A stretch of DNA of 64,000 bases. Origin: Ichthyophis bannanicus. Lineage: Eukaryota > Chordata > Amphibia > Gymnophiona > Ichthyophiidae. This document shows, piece after piece, positions 20,915-31,463 of this stretch. The notes under the pieces are model-generated. The model did no database searches and had not been told where the DNA came from. It saw only the letters and a list, made by a program, of their open reading frames with translations. The stretch covers positions 591,014,438-591,078,437 of the forward strand of contig CM066033.1 in the NCBI GenBank assembly GCA_033557465.1. The letters are read 5' to 3'. Both the position numbers and the translations under genes were made by a program. Position 1 is the stretch's first letter, and each line of letters opens with the position of its first letter.

Positions 20915-23597
20915 CCATTCATTCCATCATTACAGGACCTCATTAGCACACCACTTCTCAAAAGGTACCTATAGCTTCTGGAATTTAGGTAATCACCGTT
21001 GTCACATAGCAGTAAGTTTTGCCATCCCATGCATATATTTAAGTTTCACCACCACTAGACTTATTGGAGGGGGTCTCGGTTCTCTTCCAATATTGTGAAA
21101 GAGCCAACCAAGCAGCAACAAACAGATAGTGAGACCAGCTCGAGTCCCAAGATCGCAGGTCCCCCCTCTTATTCAGCAACACTAACAGCACTGGGAGGGG
21201 GGGGGGAGGTGTTAACCCTCTGTTGCAACACCTTACAAATACGATCAAAGTCTCGCTCCCAGAAAGGCTTAATATACTGACATTCCCACCATATATGTAT
21301 AAAGAACCCTTCCTCCCCACATTGCTGTCAACACCCTACCTCACCTATTCTCAGCCTCTGCAGGAGTATAGTACCACCTATAATACAACCTATAATTATT
21401 TTCAATTAGATACACGGCTTGGAGGCCTTATGAAGTCACTGTATCAAAGGGGCCCACTCACACTCTTCCCACTCCATCCCCAAATCTTCCTCCCATCGAG
21501 CGGGATGTGGTGGTTTCCTTGTCCAGTTCTTTCCCAAAGCCTTGTACAACCTAGATAAACATCCTTTCATAGACCCTACTGCAAATGCTGACTCCAATGG
21601 GCTAAGTCCCCTGCTTCCACCAGACCTGGCCACCCTGCCCTAAATAGTGACAAACTTGACAGTATTGAAAGCGATCCCACTCTTCCAACATAAATTCCTG
21701 TTTTAACTCTTCAAAAAAGGAGACTCCCTTCACCACAGAATTGCCCCAAGGTCCTAGGTCCTCACATAGGCCCTATCCATTAGTCCTGGAGGAAAGGGCA
21801 AACTGTGAAGAGGTGTAAGTCTGAAAACCCTATGGTCTCCAAACTATCTCTGCCACTGCTGCTCCCATATTTTACTGGTAAGGCCCACACAGAAATTAAG
21901 CTCAGCTATCTTCCCTATGCTCCCCCCTCCATTAAAGAACGCAGGGGACAGGCGACCACATCCATATGTTCCAACTGCACCCACTCTTTCCATTCACACT
22001 CCTGCCATTCAACTGCTGCCCGAAGCCAGGCTGCATCATAAGTTCAGAGGATAGGTATTGCTAAACCCCCTTTGGCCCTTGACCCACTCAAGACCCTCCT
22101 TACCACTCTTAGATGTTTATAGTTCCACATTTAAATGACCCTTCTGGGATCCACACTGGCAAGGTAGTAAAGAGGCACAGGAAACTAGGCAGCACCATCA
22201 TTTTTATACTATTAATCCTCCCAAACCATGATAAGTTCAATTTTTTCCATTGCTGCAAGTCCTAACAAATCCCCCTTCACAGGGGGGTCATAATTAAGCA
22301 TGAATAATCTGTGGGGATCCGCAGCAATATTAATCCCCAAATAGCAGATATGTGATTTTGTCCATCGAAAAGGGAAGTGCTCTAATAAATTTCTTGTCTG
22401 CTGGCGACGTGGAAACATACAGGATCTCCGACTTGGAGGCATTCATTTTAAATCCCGACACCCTTCCAAAATTTTCCAGTTCACCTACCACCCCTAATAG
22501 GGACTTCGCCGGGTCTGACAGGGAGAAAAGGAGATCATCTGCAAACATTGACAGTTTATAAGACTGGGATCTTCGCTGGATCCCAGCAAAATTAACTCAA
22601 GATCAAATTTTCTGTGCTAAAGTTTCCATTACCAAGGCAAACAAGGAGGACAATGGGAACCCCTATCGCATACCTCTTTGCAATTCAAAGGCTGGGGTAT
22701 ATTCTGTATTTAGTCTGGCTAACAGCTGAGTGTAAAGAACTTTGACCCATTGCTGAAAGGGTCCCCCCAAGGCCCATTTTGTGAAAGAACAGATAGGGTC
22801 AGTAGACCCTATCAAATTACTTATCTGCGTCTATGATTAACAATAATGTCGACTGTCCCCTCCGCCTCACAACCTTAACTAGAATCAAAATCTTGTGAAC
22901 ATTATCGGAACACTGTTGGTCCGGGATAAATCCTGATTGATTAATATGCACCAACTTGGTCAGCAAAGGTTGCAGGTGGTTGGCCAGGACTTTAGCGAAA
23001 AACATTTTGTCAGTTCCTAACAAGGAAATGGGGTGGTAGGAGTCACACAAGCTAGGGTACTTCACTTCCTTAGCCAAGATAGTTATGCCAACTAGTCGCA
23101 TAGAAGGGGGCAGGATCATCTCCTGAAGAAAATTATTATTTAACCTAGCTAGTAAGTCTGAGCCCAGAATGTCTTATAGAAAAGATTAGTGTAGCTGTCC
23201 AAGCTCGGGGCCTTCGAACGCGGAAATTTATTAATCATCGGTAGTATCTCAGTAGCAGAAATAGGCCTCCCAAGTGATCTCCTTTCCTCCTCTCACAGTC
23301 CCGGCAACTCACCCCCCACCCCCCAGCTCCGGAGTGTATAACTCTTGTTAGAATGCCATGAAGCATTTTTGTATTTCCTCTGGATCTACAACATCCTTTT
23401 CTTGTTGGTCTTTGATTTTCCAAATCATATTTCTGGTTCAGGCCTTTTTAAGCTTGAACACCAACACCCTCCCCACTTTATTGTCATATTAAAAATGCTC
23501 CTTTCCTAGCATATCCAATGCCGCCTGATACAGTTGTGGTCAACATTACTGGCACCCTTGCATTCTAGGTATGTTGTGTAAAACATCTTGAGAAAAA

Positions 23598-23941
23598 AGC
23601 ATAATTACTCATCTGTTGCAGATGTTCTCTGGGAACAGCAGGAATCAGTCCTCACATATGTGTGACGTCACAGACGGAGCCTGCGTAAGAACACTTCCCA
23701 ACTTTCAAAGGAAGCTTTTGGAATGTACTTCACACATGCATGCTAGTCTTTCTACCCAAAGAAGCCATCTTAGGTCAGTATGATAATATAGCTTAATGAA
23801 GCCCAAAAAGAAAACAACTCCACAGGAAGGATGGAAGATAGTGAGGACCGATTCCTGCTGTTCCCGGAGAACATCTGCTACAGGTGAATAATTATGCTGT
23901 CTCCGGGACCAAGCAGGAAGTCCGTCCTCACATATGGGACT
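23598..23941 (-). repeat. D2 right inverted repeat and internal complementary region
   Basis: 23,598-23,790 is the right terminal repeat (agcataattactcatctg outermost, a cagcaggaatcagtcctcac block, then the catatgtgtgacgtcac block). 23,841-23,941 is the internal complementary region, joining right-end sequence to left-end sequence (ctccgggaccaagcaggaag). Compared with D1 and D4 the central palindrome is imperfect here: catctgctacaggtg instead of CACCTGTTACAGGTG. Confidence 0.8.
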
Positions 23942-24129
23942 CCCTAGCTACAGGTTACCAAAATCCCTGTAGACAGCCCAACGGGGCAACCAGAAAAAAT
24001 GAACCAAGAGAATAGCAGGAAACCCTGAGGTTCCGAGAGTCAACATTAGCCTCAGGCATCAACCAATAGTCGACTCTCCAGTAGCATGGACAGACAGAAA
24101 GGCCGGAGGGAAGGAGTTGCATTAATTCC

Positions 24130-25084
24130 CAAAGAGGTGTCGGAGTATGGCTTGGCCGAAGGTGCTGTCATGCTGGTAATCCTTATCTAGGCAGTAGTGG
24201 GCTGCAAAGGTGTGGACAGACGACCTAGCAGCCCTACAAATCTCCACTGTGGAACAGCACAAACATTATGCGTCATGATGTGGCGTTCTAAGGTAAATCC
24301 AGCCTGGGCATAAGCAAAAGAGATGCAGTCAGCCACCTAGATGGAGAGGGTGCGCTTAGAAATGGCTACCCCCAAACTGTTGGGGTCGTAAGAAACAAAG
24401 AGCTGAGTGGAATGGCGATGGGGCTTTGTCCGTTCAAGATAAAAACCGAGCGTTCTCTTATAGCCCAAAGTATGGAAAGAGGCCTCTGCCCTGAAGGCAT
24501 GAGGCCGTGGGAAAAAAGTGGGCCGTACCACAGACTGGTTTAGGTGGAATGCTGAAACCACCTTAGAGAGAAACGGAATGAGTGCGTAGCACCACTCTAT
24601 TTTTGTACAGCCTGGTATAAGGCGTGTGTGCTACGATCCCCTGCAGCTCACTGAAGTAAACACCAGCAAAAAGATGACTTTCCAGTTGAGGAACTTGGAC
24701 AGGTAGCCAGTGGCTCAAATGGTGCCAACAGCAGCTATCCCAGGATGACATTGAGGTTCCACGCACCAGAGGTGGCCAAATAGGGGGATGAGAAAGCAGA
24801 AGGCCCCGCATAAAGCACCTATGAGTGAATGAGCAGAAAGGGGCCAGTCATCAACGCTGTGATGATATGCTGCAAGAGCACTCGGGTGCACTGACAGAGT
24901 TAGACTTCAGTCCTAAGTTGGAGAGGTGAAGCAAGTCAGTCAGCACCGTCTCCATCGAGCAAGTAAAGGGGTTGAGGGCCTGGTCCGCACAGCAAACTGA
25001 AAATCTGCACCACTTGAAGGCATACACCCTTCTGGTGGAATCCTTGCAAGGCCAGGAGGATGTTCTTGACATTCATGGACAGAT
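24130..25084 (-). pseudogene. D2 tyrosine recombinase, degenerate
   Basis: Pieces in order: N-terminal 'STRRVYAFKWCRFSVCC' and 'SNLGLKSNS' (24,851-25,072), middle 'YTRLYKNRVVLRTH' (24,563-24,811), and 'MVSAFHLNQSVVRPTFFPRP' to 'SKRTLSI' (24,337-24,561). The catalytic His-x-x-Arg box reads 'MTHNVCAV', so Arg is replaced by Cys. The Tyr codon region still fits AHYC in one frame. Several stops and frame changes are present. It is non-functional. Confidence 0.75.
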
Positions 25085-25870
25085 GGAACTCTGCCAGAGC
25101 TACCCGCTGAGCAGCCAAGCAATGAATGATAAGAATGAAGGTAGGGGTGCAGGAGGGCGCCTTCCTCCTGCGAGAGTATATCCGGGGCACAGCCCAGGCG
25201 AAGTAACAAAGCTGTAGTAACTGTAGTAACAAAGGTGGCCAGGGCCACCGTGAGGCAATGAGTATCAAGGAGGCTATGTTCATTTGAACCTTGAAGAGGG
25301 TCTTGGCCACCAGGGGAGTCAGTGGGTAAGTGTAGAGTAGGTCCTCACTCTAGTCCAGGAGGAAGGCATTGGAAGCCACCCAACTGGGACAGGGCATCAT
25401 GGAGCAAAACAGCGGTAGCTGGGCATTGACAGGAGATGCCAAGAGATCCATGGTGGGGATGCCCCACATCTGAAAGATCCAGCAGACCACCTGGGGGATT
25501 GAGAGCCCACTTGTGTGGATGCAGGACTCTGCTGAGCTTGTCCGCTAAGGCACTGTTCTCTCCTGGGAGATACACTGCCTAGGAAGCATCTAGTGTATGG
25601 TATCCAAGGGATACTATATTGAACTTCTCTCTGACAAGGAAGCAATTTAGATTGCAGAGATCTAAAATGGGCCGGAAGCCACCGTTCTTTTTGGGGACTA
25701 GGATGTATCGAGTAGAACCTGCTTCCTGCCTGAGACGGCAGAACCACCTTTCCTGGCAGTTGGAAGTACTTCCAACTGGAGAAATCTACGATGGTGAGGA
25801 TCCAGAAGGCATTCCTCTGGAAAGAATGGTGGGGGAGGGGTGTCTACTCAAAGTGTAGGAGGTAAACCTC
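25085..25870 (-). pseudogene. D2 pol relic with the reverse transcriptase palm deleted
   Basis: Upstream (25,619-25,858) the fingers motif reads like 'ILDLCNLNCFLVREKFN' and then jumps directly to 'AVYLPGENSALADKLSRVLH' (about 25,500-25,600), which is the distal RNase H region. The palm motifs (LDLKDAY, LPFG, YLDD) and the first RNase H blocks are absent, a deletion of several hundred bases compared with D1. The linker continues with 'MAKTLFKVQMNIASLILIAS'. D2 could not have encoded a working reverse transcriptase after this deletion. Confidence 0.75.
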
Positions 25871-25899
25871 CTTCACTATCTGCAATATCCAGGTGTCGG

Positions 25900-27821
25900 T
25901 GGTGATGCTAAGCCAGAGGGCAAAAAAATGGAGATGCGCCAATATACTGTGGAACTGGGCCTGAAAGGGGAGGAAAGGCTGTGATCCGGAAGGCAAAATC
26001 CTCCCCCCGCAGGCTGCAGCTGAGGAGCCAGTTGGGGTTTCGGGGTCTTAGGGCTACACTGCTGTCTTTGGCCTTGGCCCTTGGCCTGCTGCCCCTGCAG
26101 GAGCGCCTGGCAAGAGTGATACGGGGATAGGCACCGTAGGCCTTCTTTAGGTAAAAGAACCCCTTCTCTCGGGAAGGATTAGCAGTCTTCCTGGAAAGCC
26201 TGGTCATGGTAAGGAGTTCCATCTCCAACTCAGCAGCCTCTTCCATCATGGGTTTGTTTAAGAGGTTCTCTCCCCAGCATGGGACATCAGCCAATTTGTC
26301 CTGAACCATGAGCACCAATGCTCACCTCAGCCACTCTGGTCACAGACTTGAAGCCATCATAGGCTGCCAGAGTCACAAATCTGGAGCATTCCTTGGTTTT
26401 AGTGACCAGGCTTTGGAAGTGCTCGAGATGGTCACCAGAAAGCCCAGCCGAGAACCTGGGAAGCTTTCCTGCCAGGTCCCTCGGGTACATGCCCATGTAC
26501 AGCTGGTATGCTTGTATATGGGCCACAAGCTCAAGCCCTGGTAACACTTCCTGCCAAAGCCATCCATAGTGTGGGCCTCCTGACACAGGGGCACAGAGCA
26601 ATGTGTCTTAGTGCTCTTAATGCGGTGCATGGCTGTTTCCACTATCATGGAGCTGTGAGGCAATTATGTTTTCTCAAAGCCTGGGCTCTTGCGGACTCAA
26701 TACACTTTAAGAGGGGTCTCCCACATCTTCAGAAGGAGCTGTTCCAGAATGGGGTGGACAGGGATAGTGATGGCCTCCTTTGGCAGGGTGGTATATTGAA
26801 GGATCTCGAGCTCCTCCACTAGAGGCTCCTCCACTGCCTCCAGGTTGAAAGGCATGGCCTTTCCCATGTCCCTCACAAACTCCAGGAAGGAGAGGTTCTC
26901 AGGAGGGGACTTTTGATGCTCTGCAGGAGAGGAAGGATTCTAGGGCATGTTAAGATGCCTTGCAATCTCCGGAGATTCCGCCTCAGTCTCCCAGTCAGAG
27001 TCGGAGTCACTGAGGTCCGATGATGGTATGGGGTCCTCGGTTCTCAATGTTCGGAACCGGAGGCATCAGAGAAGGGCTGCACCAACAGGGATCGGGAGTG
27101 GTCTCGGGATCCCAATGAAACTGCAAAGGTTTTGAGGATCGGCTGCACCTCAGCAGGCGAGTTACCTGGTCCTCGTGGGGGGGGGGGGGGGGGGAATGTG
27201 TCATGAAGGCAGCCGGGCTGCACGCGACAGCCAGCATCCTCCCCATCAGGAGGGTGGGCTCGGCAGCTGCCGGTGTCAGCATCGGCGCAGGCACCAACAA
27301 AGCCAATGCTGGCTCCTTCGGCTGGAACTCCACGAGGGTTACAGCCTCGGGAGCCCCGAGCCGAACCTCCAAGGTCTCAGGAGGCAACTCCTCCCGGTGG
27401 GACAGCTTGGAAGTTCGCTCCCGGCCTTCACTCTCGGAGTTGCGTCGAGGGCTCAGACGCCGATGACCAGAAGTTTTCCTTCTGTCATTGGCACGCCCTT
27501 CGATGGCAACTCGGATGGAATTCATTCCTTCCGGCGGTGCTCTTTGTCGAAAGAGACACACCAGTCTGGTGCCCCACAACATCGAGGTTCGGAGGTTGCC
27601 CGGTCCCCTTTCATAGCCAATGCCTCAAAAGGGGCCTTTGAGGGCATCAAAACAGAGATTGATGCTGGGGACAGTGTCGAGGCCTTGGAACCGAACGATT
27701 CCCACTGCTTTTCTTGGTTTCTGAGCCCCTTGCGCATCATCTGCAAACAGATAGGGCAAGTAGAAGACTCATGATCGGCCCCAAGACATTGAAGGCACAA
27801 ACTGTGGCGGTTGGTAATCAA
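25900..27821 (-). pseudogene. D2 gag, degenerate
   Basis: The start at 27,821 reads 'MITNRHSLCLQCLGADHESS' and then TCPICLQM, matching the second half of the Cys/His cluster of other gags. Core blocks are scattered across frames: 'QAYQLYMGMYPRDLAGKLPR' (26,287-26,601), 'SMIVETAMHRIKSTKTH', and 'VQDKLADVPCWGENLLNKPM' (25,908-26,318). A run of 18 G at 27,177-27,194 breaks one frame. The order of motifs is that of D1, so this is the same protein family, heavily decayed. Confidence 0.7.
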
Positions 27822-27995
27822 AATGGTCTGACCATACTGAATGCACGTTTTAAAAGGTTTAACATGGTTCAGAAGACTGTTCCCACCAAGTCAAAGGACT
27901 CCAATATCCTCACCAACTAGAGGAGTGCGAGAAAAACCCCACACACCGAAAAGGAAAAAAGAACCTGAAAAGAACGCAGCGCTGAGGCACCAATG

Positions 27996-28087
27996 GTCGT
28001 TGGGATCAACAAAGGCGGGAAGACAGACATGAATAAAGATAGTCGTTGGGATCAACAAAGGCGGGAAGACAGACATGAATAAAGATA
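27996..28087. repeat. 46-bp tandem duplication in the D2 leader
   Basis: Two units of 46 bases (27,996-28,041 and 28,042-28,087) beginning gtcgttgggatcaac and ending gaataaagata appear identical. They lie between the gag start and the left inverted repeat of D2. The identity suggests a recent duplication relative to the surrounding decay. Confidence 0.85.
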
Positions 28088-28245
28088 GAATAGTACTGGA
28101 ACGGCAAAAACAGACAGTAAAAAAATGAACTTATCTCTGGGATTCAGACGGACATCTGAAGGGTTCTGCGGAAAAAAGAAGACTGAGGTAAGATGGCTTC
28201 TTCGGGCAGGAAGACCCGCATGCATGCATGGAGTACATTCAAAAA

Positions 28246-28603
28246 GCTTACTCACCTGTAACTGGTGTTCTCCAGGGACAGCAGGAATAATTCCTCACAT
28301 ATGGGTGACGTTGACACCAACAGAGCCAGTGTGAAGCATTTCCCCAGCTTTCAAAGAAAGCCTTTGGGAATGCCACCATGCACGCATAGTCCCCTTCCCG
28401 TCCAAGAGTTGCTTCTTACTCAGTCAGGTACCATTGCTAGAGAGCCCCCACCAAGAAGATGGCAAAATGGACAGGAACTCCAAGGAGAAGAGGGAGGGTT
28501 GTGAGGGCTGATTCCTATTGTCCCCGGAGAACACCTGTTACAGGTGAGTAACTATGCTTTCTCCAGGAACAAGCAGGAAGTCAGTCCTCACATATGGGAC
28601 TCC
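28246..28603 (-). repeat. D3 right inverted repeat and internal complementary region
   Basis: The right repeat runs 28,246-28,425 (gcttactcacctgtaactgg outermost). The internal complementary region is 28,499-28,603, with the perfect palindrome CACCTGTTACAGGTG at its centre followed by agtaactatgctttctccag. On the plus strand that stretch also reads as a splice donor consensus (cag then gtgagt) and a pyrimidine-rich acceptor. Confidence 0.8.
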
Positions 28604-29354
28604 CTAGCTACAGGCTACCAAGAACCTGTAGGAAAAATGTCACGACAGAGTCATGAGCAGTCGCCAGTGAATCTGAAGGCAAGCCCGAGGACCCTGCATC
28701 CATGGAGAGCCACATTTCCGGTAGCCTGAAGAAGGGTCAGCGGGCAGGAGCTGCTTAAACCCCAAACAAATTATGGAGTACCGCCTGGCCAAAGGCCGAG
28801 TCCCGACAGGACTCCCTCTCCAAGCAGTAATGTGCCGCAAAAGGTATGAGTGGAAGACCAGGTGGCGGCCCAGCAAATGTCCACCAGTGGCACCCAACAT
28901 AGACTAGTGACAGACATCACCATTGTCCTGACATTGTGCACCGTGACTCATCGGTCCAGAGGTAGCCCAGCATTGGCCTGGGCAAAGGTGACGCAGTCCG
29001 CCATCCAAATGGATAAAGTTCACTTGGTGATCGCCAGTCCCAGGCGGCTGGGGTTACAGGAGACAAAAAGCTGCTCAGCTCTGCGGTGGTCCAGAGTCCG
29101 CTGCAGGTAGAAGGAAAGGGCCCTCCTGCAGTCTAGAATATGGAGAACTGCCAACGCCTGGTTGGCGTGGAGCCTCTGGAAGAAGGTGGGCAGCACCACT
29201 TCCTGGTTGAGATGGAAATCCGAGCAACCTTCGGGAGGAACTTTGGGTGAGTGCAAAGAACTACCCTGTTCCTGTAGAACCTTGTGTATGGCGCCTCAGC
29301 CATCAGTGCCTGGAGTTCACTGACTCTACAGGCGGAGATGAGAGCCACCAGGAA
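28604..29354 (-). pseudogene. D3 tyrosine recombinase, C-terminal part
   Basis: The frames 29,020-29,256 and 29,133-29,369 give 'FHLNQEVVLPTFFQRLHANQ', 'ISACRVSELQALMAEAPYTR' (first catalytic Arg present) and 'LDCRRALSFYLQRTLDHRR'. Further left, the His-x-x-Arg box reads 'TVHNVRTM', and AHYCLE is readable only in a shifted frame. The remainder of the protein lies on the other side of D4 at 36,254-36,700. Before disruption the protein was already frameshifted. Confidence 0.75.
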
Positions 29355-29441
29355 AGAGTAGTTACTCACCTGTAACAGGTGTTCTCCAGGAGCATCAGGA
29401 AACAGTCCTCACATATGGGTGTCATCAGTGACGATGAAGCC

Positions 29442-30383
29442 TGTGATAAGGAAGCTTATCATAGCTCAGGAAGGAGCTATAGTAAAGGTGAAGTGACTCT
29501 GAACAAGCAACCTGTCAGTTCTGGTAGAAATAAGAAAACAGAATTTTTCCATAAAAGACTACCAGTCCCAGAATGCACCAGGTTCCCAACAGCCATTAGA
29601 GGAGCTGAAGTGGGGAAACGTGTGTTCAATCAGGAGGGCTATGAGGTAATCCCCAAGCACTCATCTCAAAGGGCAGGGCCTGATTCAGCACAGCTGCGCT
29701 GTGCTAGGGTGGAGCACTCATCTAAGCTGAATAAAGGTAGAGTTTATTCTACAGAGAATTATCCTCAGATTCAGCTTGGACATCTTCATGATCTTGGACA
29801 GCTTCATCATCTGGAGGATCATCAGAAGCAGAAGCCAGAGCGGACGGACAGAGAGGGCAAGAAACCCTTTGGAAGAAAGAAGAGAAAAGCATTTGGGAGG
29901 TCTAAAGGAGTCCAGAGCAGTACGTATACTGGGAGACATTCAAAAGGCCAGCGTACACCATTGGACTGGGGAAAACCAGAGGAGTGGTGCTGCAGAGATA
30001 GGCATCTCCAGACGGTACCTGTGAGGGAGACGGCTGCACTTGGAAGGGACCCTAGGACCCGTGCCAGAAGGTATGTGAAGAGAGATCCAGTGTCCAGGGA
30101 TCTGGATTGGAAGACTGGACATAAAAACTGGACTACATACTGGCCAGGCTATTTGGAGAGGAACTCTAACAGCAATGGAAGTTCAGGTATGAACACTGAT
30201 CTATGCCCTAGCTATACCCTTGAAAGACAGCAGGGAAACAAGTATTCTCCTGAGAGTGCTCCATTGAGAAATTCCTCTGTGCCAATCCATGATATTGAAC
30301 CCATGATTGTTGAAAAAGGGGGAGCGGTTATAGATACAGGCTGTGAATACATGGATTGCTCTCTGTCTAAACTCCTTTGGTAA
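29442..30383 (+). CDS. Uncharacterised open frame of LTR-like insert 1
   Basis: 313 codons are open from the insert's terminal TGT codon to a TAA at 30,381-30,383. An ATG 63 bases upstream in DIRS sequence happens to be in frame. The product is hydrophilic and rich in Arg, Lys, Ser, Gln and Glu ('HHLEDHQKQKPERTDREGKK', 'RARRYVKRDPVSRDLDWKTG'). It ends with a short acidic tail 'PMIVEKGG' and 'EYMDCSL'. The other two inserts also start with Cys-(Asp/Gly)-(Lys/Glu) in the same frame and have a 'MQ(V/I)D...MDC' tail. I see no known domain, signal peptide or membrane segment. It may be the 3' end of an element protein that reads into the 3' LTR. Confidence 0.45.
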   Translation, partial: CDKEAYHSSGRSYSKGEVTLNKQPVSSGRNKKTEFFHKRLPVPECTRFPTAIRGAEVGKRVFNQEGYEVIPKHSSQRAGPDSAQLRCARVEHSSKLNKGRVYSTENYPQIQLGHLHDLGQLHHLEDHQKQKPERTDREGKKPFGRKKRKAFGRSKGVQSSTYTGRHSKGQRTPLDWGKPEEWCCRDRHLQTVPVRETAALGRDPRTRARRYVKRDPVSRDLDWKTGHKNWTTYWPGYLERNSNSNGSSGMNTDLCPSYTLERQQGNKYSPESAPLRNSSVPIHDIEPMIVEKGGAVIDTGCEYMDCSLSKLLW

Positions 30384-30994
30384 TTTACTGTTACAAAGTA
30401 CAACCACCATCACAAAGAAATACAAACTCAGAAAAGCTCCTGAATAGGATTTGAGCCACGCAGTAGAAAGCAAGCCAGCTAAGGGGTTTCAGCTGGGTAA
30501 CTGCTAGCAATTGAGCCTTACCTAATTGCTTGTGAGCCCTGAGGAAATCACTTCTGAGTCTATGTGTGAAGATATAAGAAGTTAACCTGAAAAGAACAGT
30601 TTTTCCCTACTTTGTGGGTTTTGTTTGTTGATTAAAGCACTGCTAAGAAAATATTAGCTAGAGCCTACAGAAAAGACCAGTTTGTTACCAACCAGGTCTT
30701 TATTCTTTTGATTTGATTGCCTGACAAGTTAAGCTGTTGTTTTCCTGATTTTGTTTTTCTAAGTTTAACACTGAAAGCAAGTATCCTGTTTTATGTGCTA
30801 CCAAGCATATCTGTGTTGGGAGAAATAACCCCATAAATAAATATCTTATTGGCTTTACACTCAAGCACAACTAATTATTGTGAGCGGCTGTGTCTGGTGT
30901 GAATGGACTGCATTTCCCACAATCCCTTGCAAATCATATTGATATATGCCTTTGCCAAGACTGTGAACATTCTCACCCAGGCACCCGTCTGACA
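29442..30994 (+). mobile_element. Solo-LTR-like insert 1 (TG...CA) in the D4 right repeat
   Basis: The insert begins TGTGATAAGG and ends CCGTCTGACA. The four bases AGCC lie on both sides, and uninterrupted D1/D4-type repeats read gaagccccagcgg at this point, so this is a 4-base target-site duplication. Related inserts lie at 42,421-43,751 and 45,768-47,244. It has an open frame from its first base to 30,383, an AATAAA-type signal near 30,836-30,842, and a ctgcatttcccacaatccct motif near 30,908. No internal retroviral genes or second LTR are present, so a solo LTR is the simplest reading. Confidence 0.7.
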
Positions 30995-31280
30995 AGCCCC
31001 AGCGGAGCATTTCCCCAGCTTTCTATGAAAGCCTTTGGGAATGCAGGCACGCATGCGCGGTTCCCTTTCTGCCTAAAGGTGCCATCTTACCTCAGTCAAA
31101 TGACACAGCTAAGAACAGCACACAAAAATGAAAAAATAAACTATGTACAACTGCAACTCCCAGGGGAGGAGGGAGGGTTGTGAGGACTGATTCCTGCTGC
31201 TCCTGGAGAACACCTGTTACAGGTGAGTAACTACTCTTTCTCCAGGACCAAGCAGGAAGTCAGTCCTCACATATGGGTGA
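30995..31280 (-). repeat. D4 right inverted repeat remainder and internal complementary region
   Basis: The right repeat continues from 29,441 to 30,995 and ends near 31,097 (gccatcttacctcagtc). The internal complementary region is 31,179-31,280: a tgaggactgattcctgctgc block, CACCTGTTACAGGTG, then agtaactactctttctccag and gaccaagcagg. Its left-end half matches the D4 left end at 36,215-36,253 in all bases I compared. Confidence 0.8.
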
Positions 31281-31463
31281 CTCCCAAGCTCTGGGCTACC
31301 GAGGAACCCAGGCTGAACAAGAGTACTCCCTCTATTCTCAGCAGCAAAGAAAGGCATTTCAAGGACACAACCTCCACCGGTAGCCAAACAGAGGGCAGGA
31401 CTTGCCTAAACCTCAAAGAGATTCTGGAGTACTGCTTGGCCAAAAGCACTGTCCCTACGGGAC

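Larger units (their letters stand above)
20407..23530 (-). mobile_element. L1 copy 3, 3' part
   Basis: The L1 3' end is near 20,407, where the minus strand reads an AATAAAAT signal, a short tract, then AAAAAA. Coding relics follow upstream. At 21,080-21,310 they read 'FFIHIWWECQYIKPFW' and 'YLFVAAWLALSQYWK'. At 22,330-22,548 they read 'MFADDLLFSLSDP' and 'FKMNASKSEILYVS', so FADD is intact. At 22,817-23,119 they read 'YHPISLLGTDKMFFAKVLAN' and 'QSGFIPDQQCSDN'. At 23,530 the L1 breaks off at a TA dinucleotide where the Tc1 terminus starts, and it resumes at 57,030. A hammerhead-bearing palindrome is inserted in its 3' untranslated part (20,675-20,914). Confidence 0.85.
23598..28245 (-). mobile_element. 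DIRS retrotransposon copy D2
   Basis: D2 is a 4.65 kb DIRS copy on the minus strand, inserted in the Tc1 left part. It has a right inverted repeat, internal complementary region, degenerate recombinase, a pol region lacking the palm, gag, and a left inverted repeat that is cut after about 68 bases at 28,245, where the D3 right end begins. The missing left terminus does not reappear after D3. Its internal complementary region (acatctgctacaggtgaata, then tctccgggaccaag) matches its own right end, so the ends belong together. Confidence 0.8.

Noticed and set aside
29379..30383. 334-codon plus-strand open frame as a host gene
   Set aside because: Its first 21 codons are antisense DIRS terminal repeat and the rest lies exactly within a TG...CA insert with a 4-base duplication, so it belongs to a mobile element.
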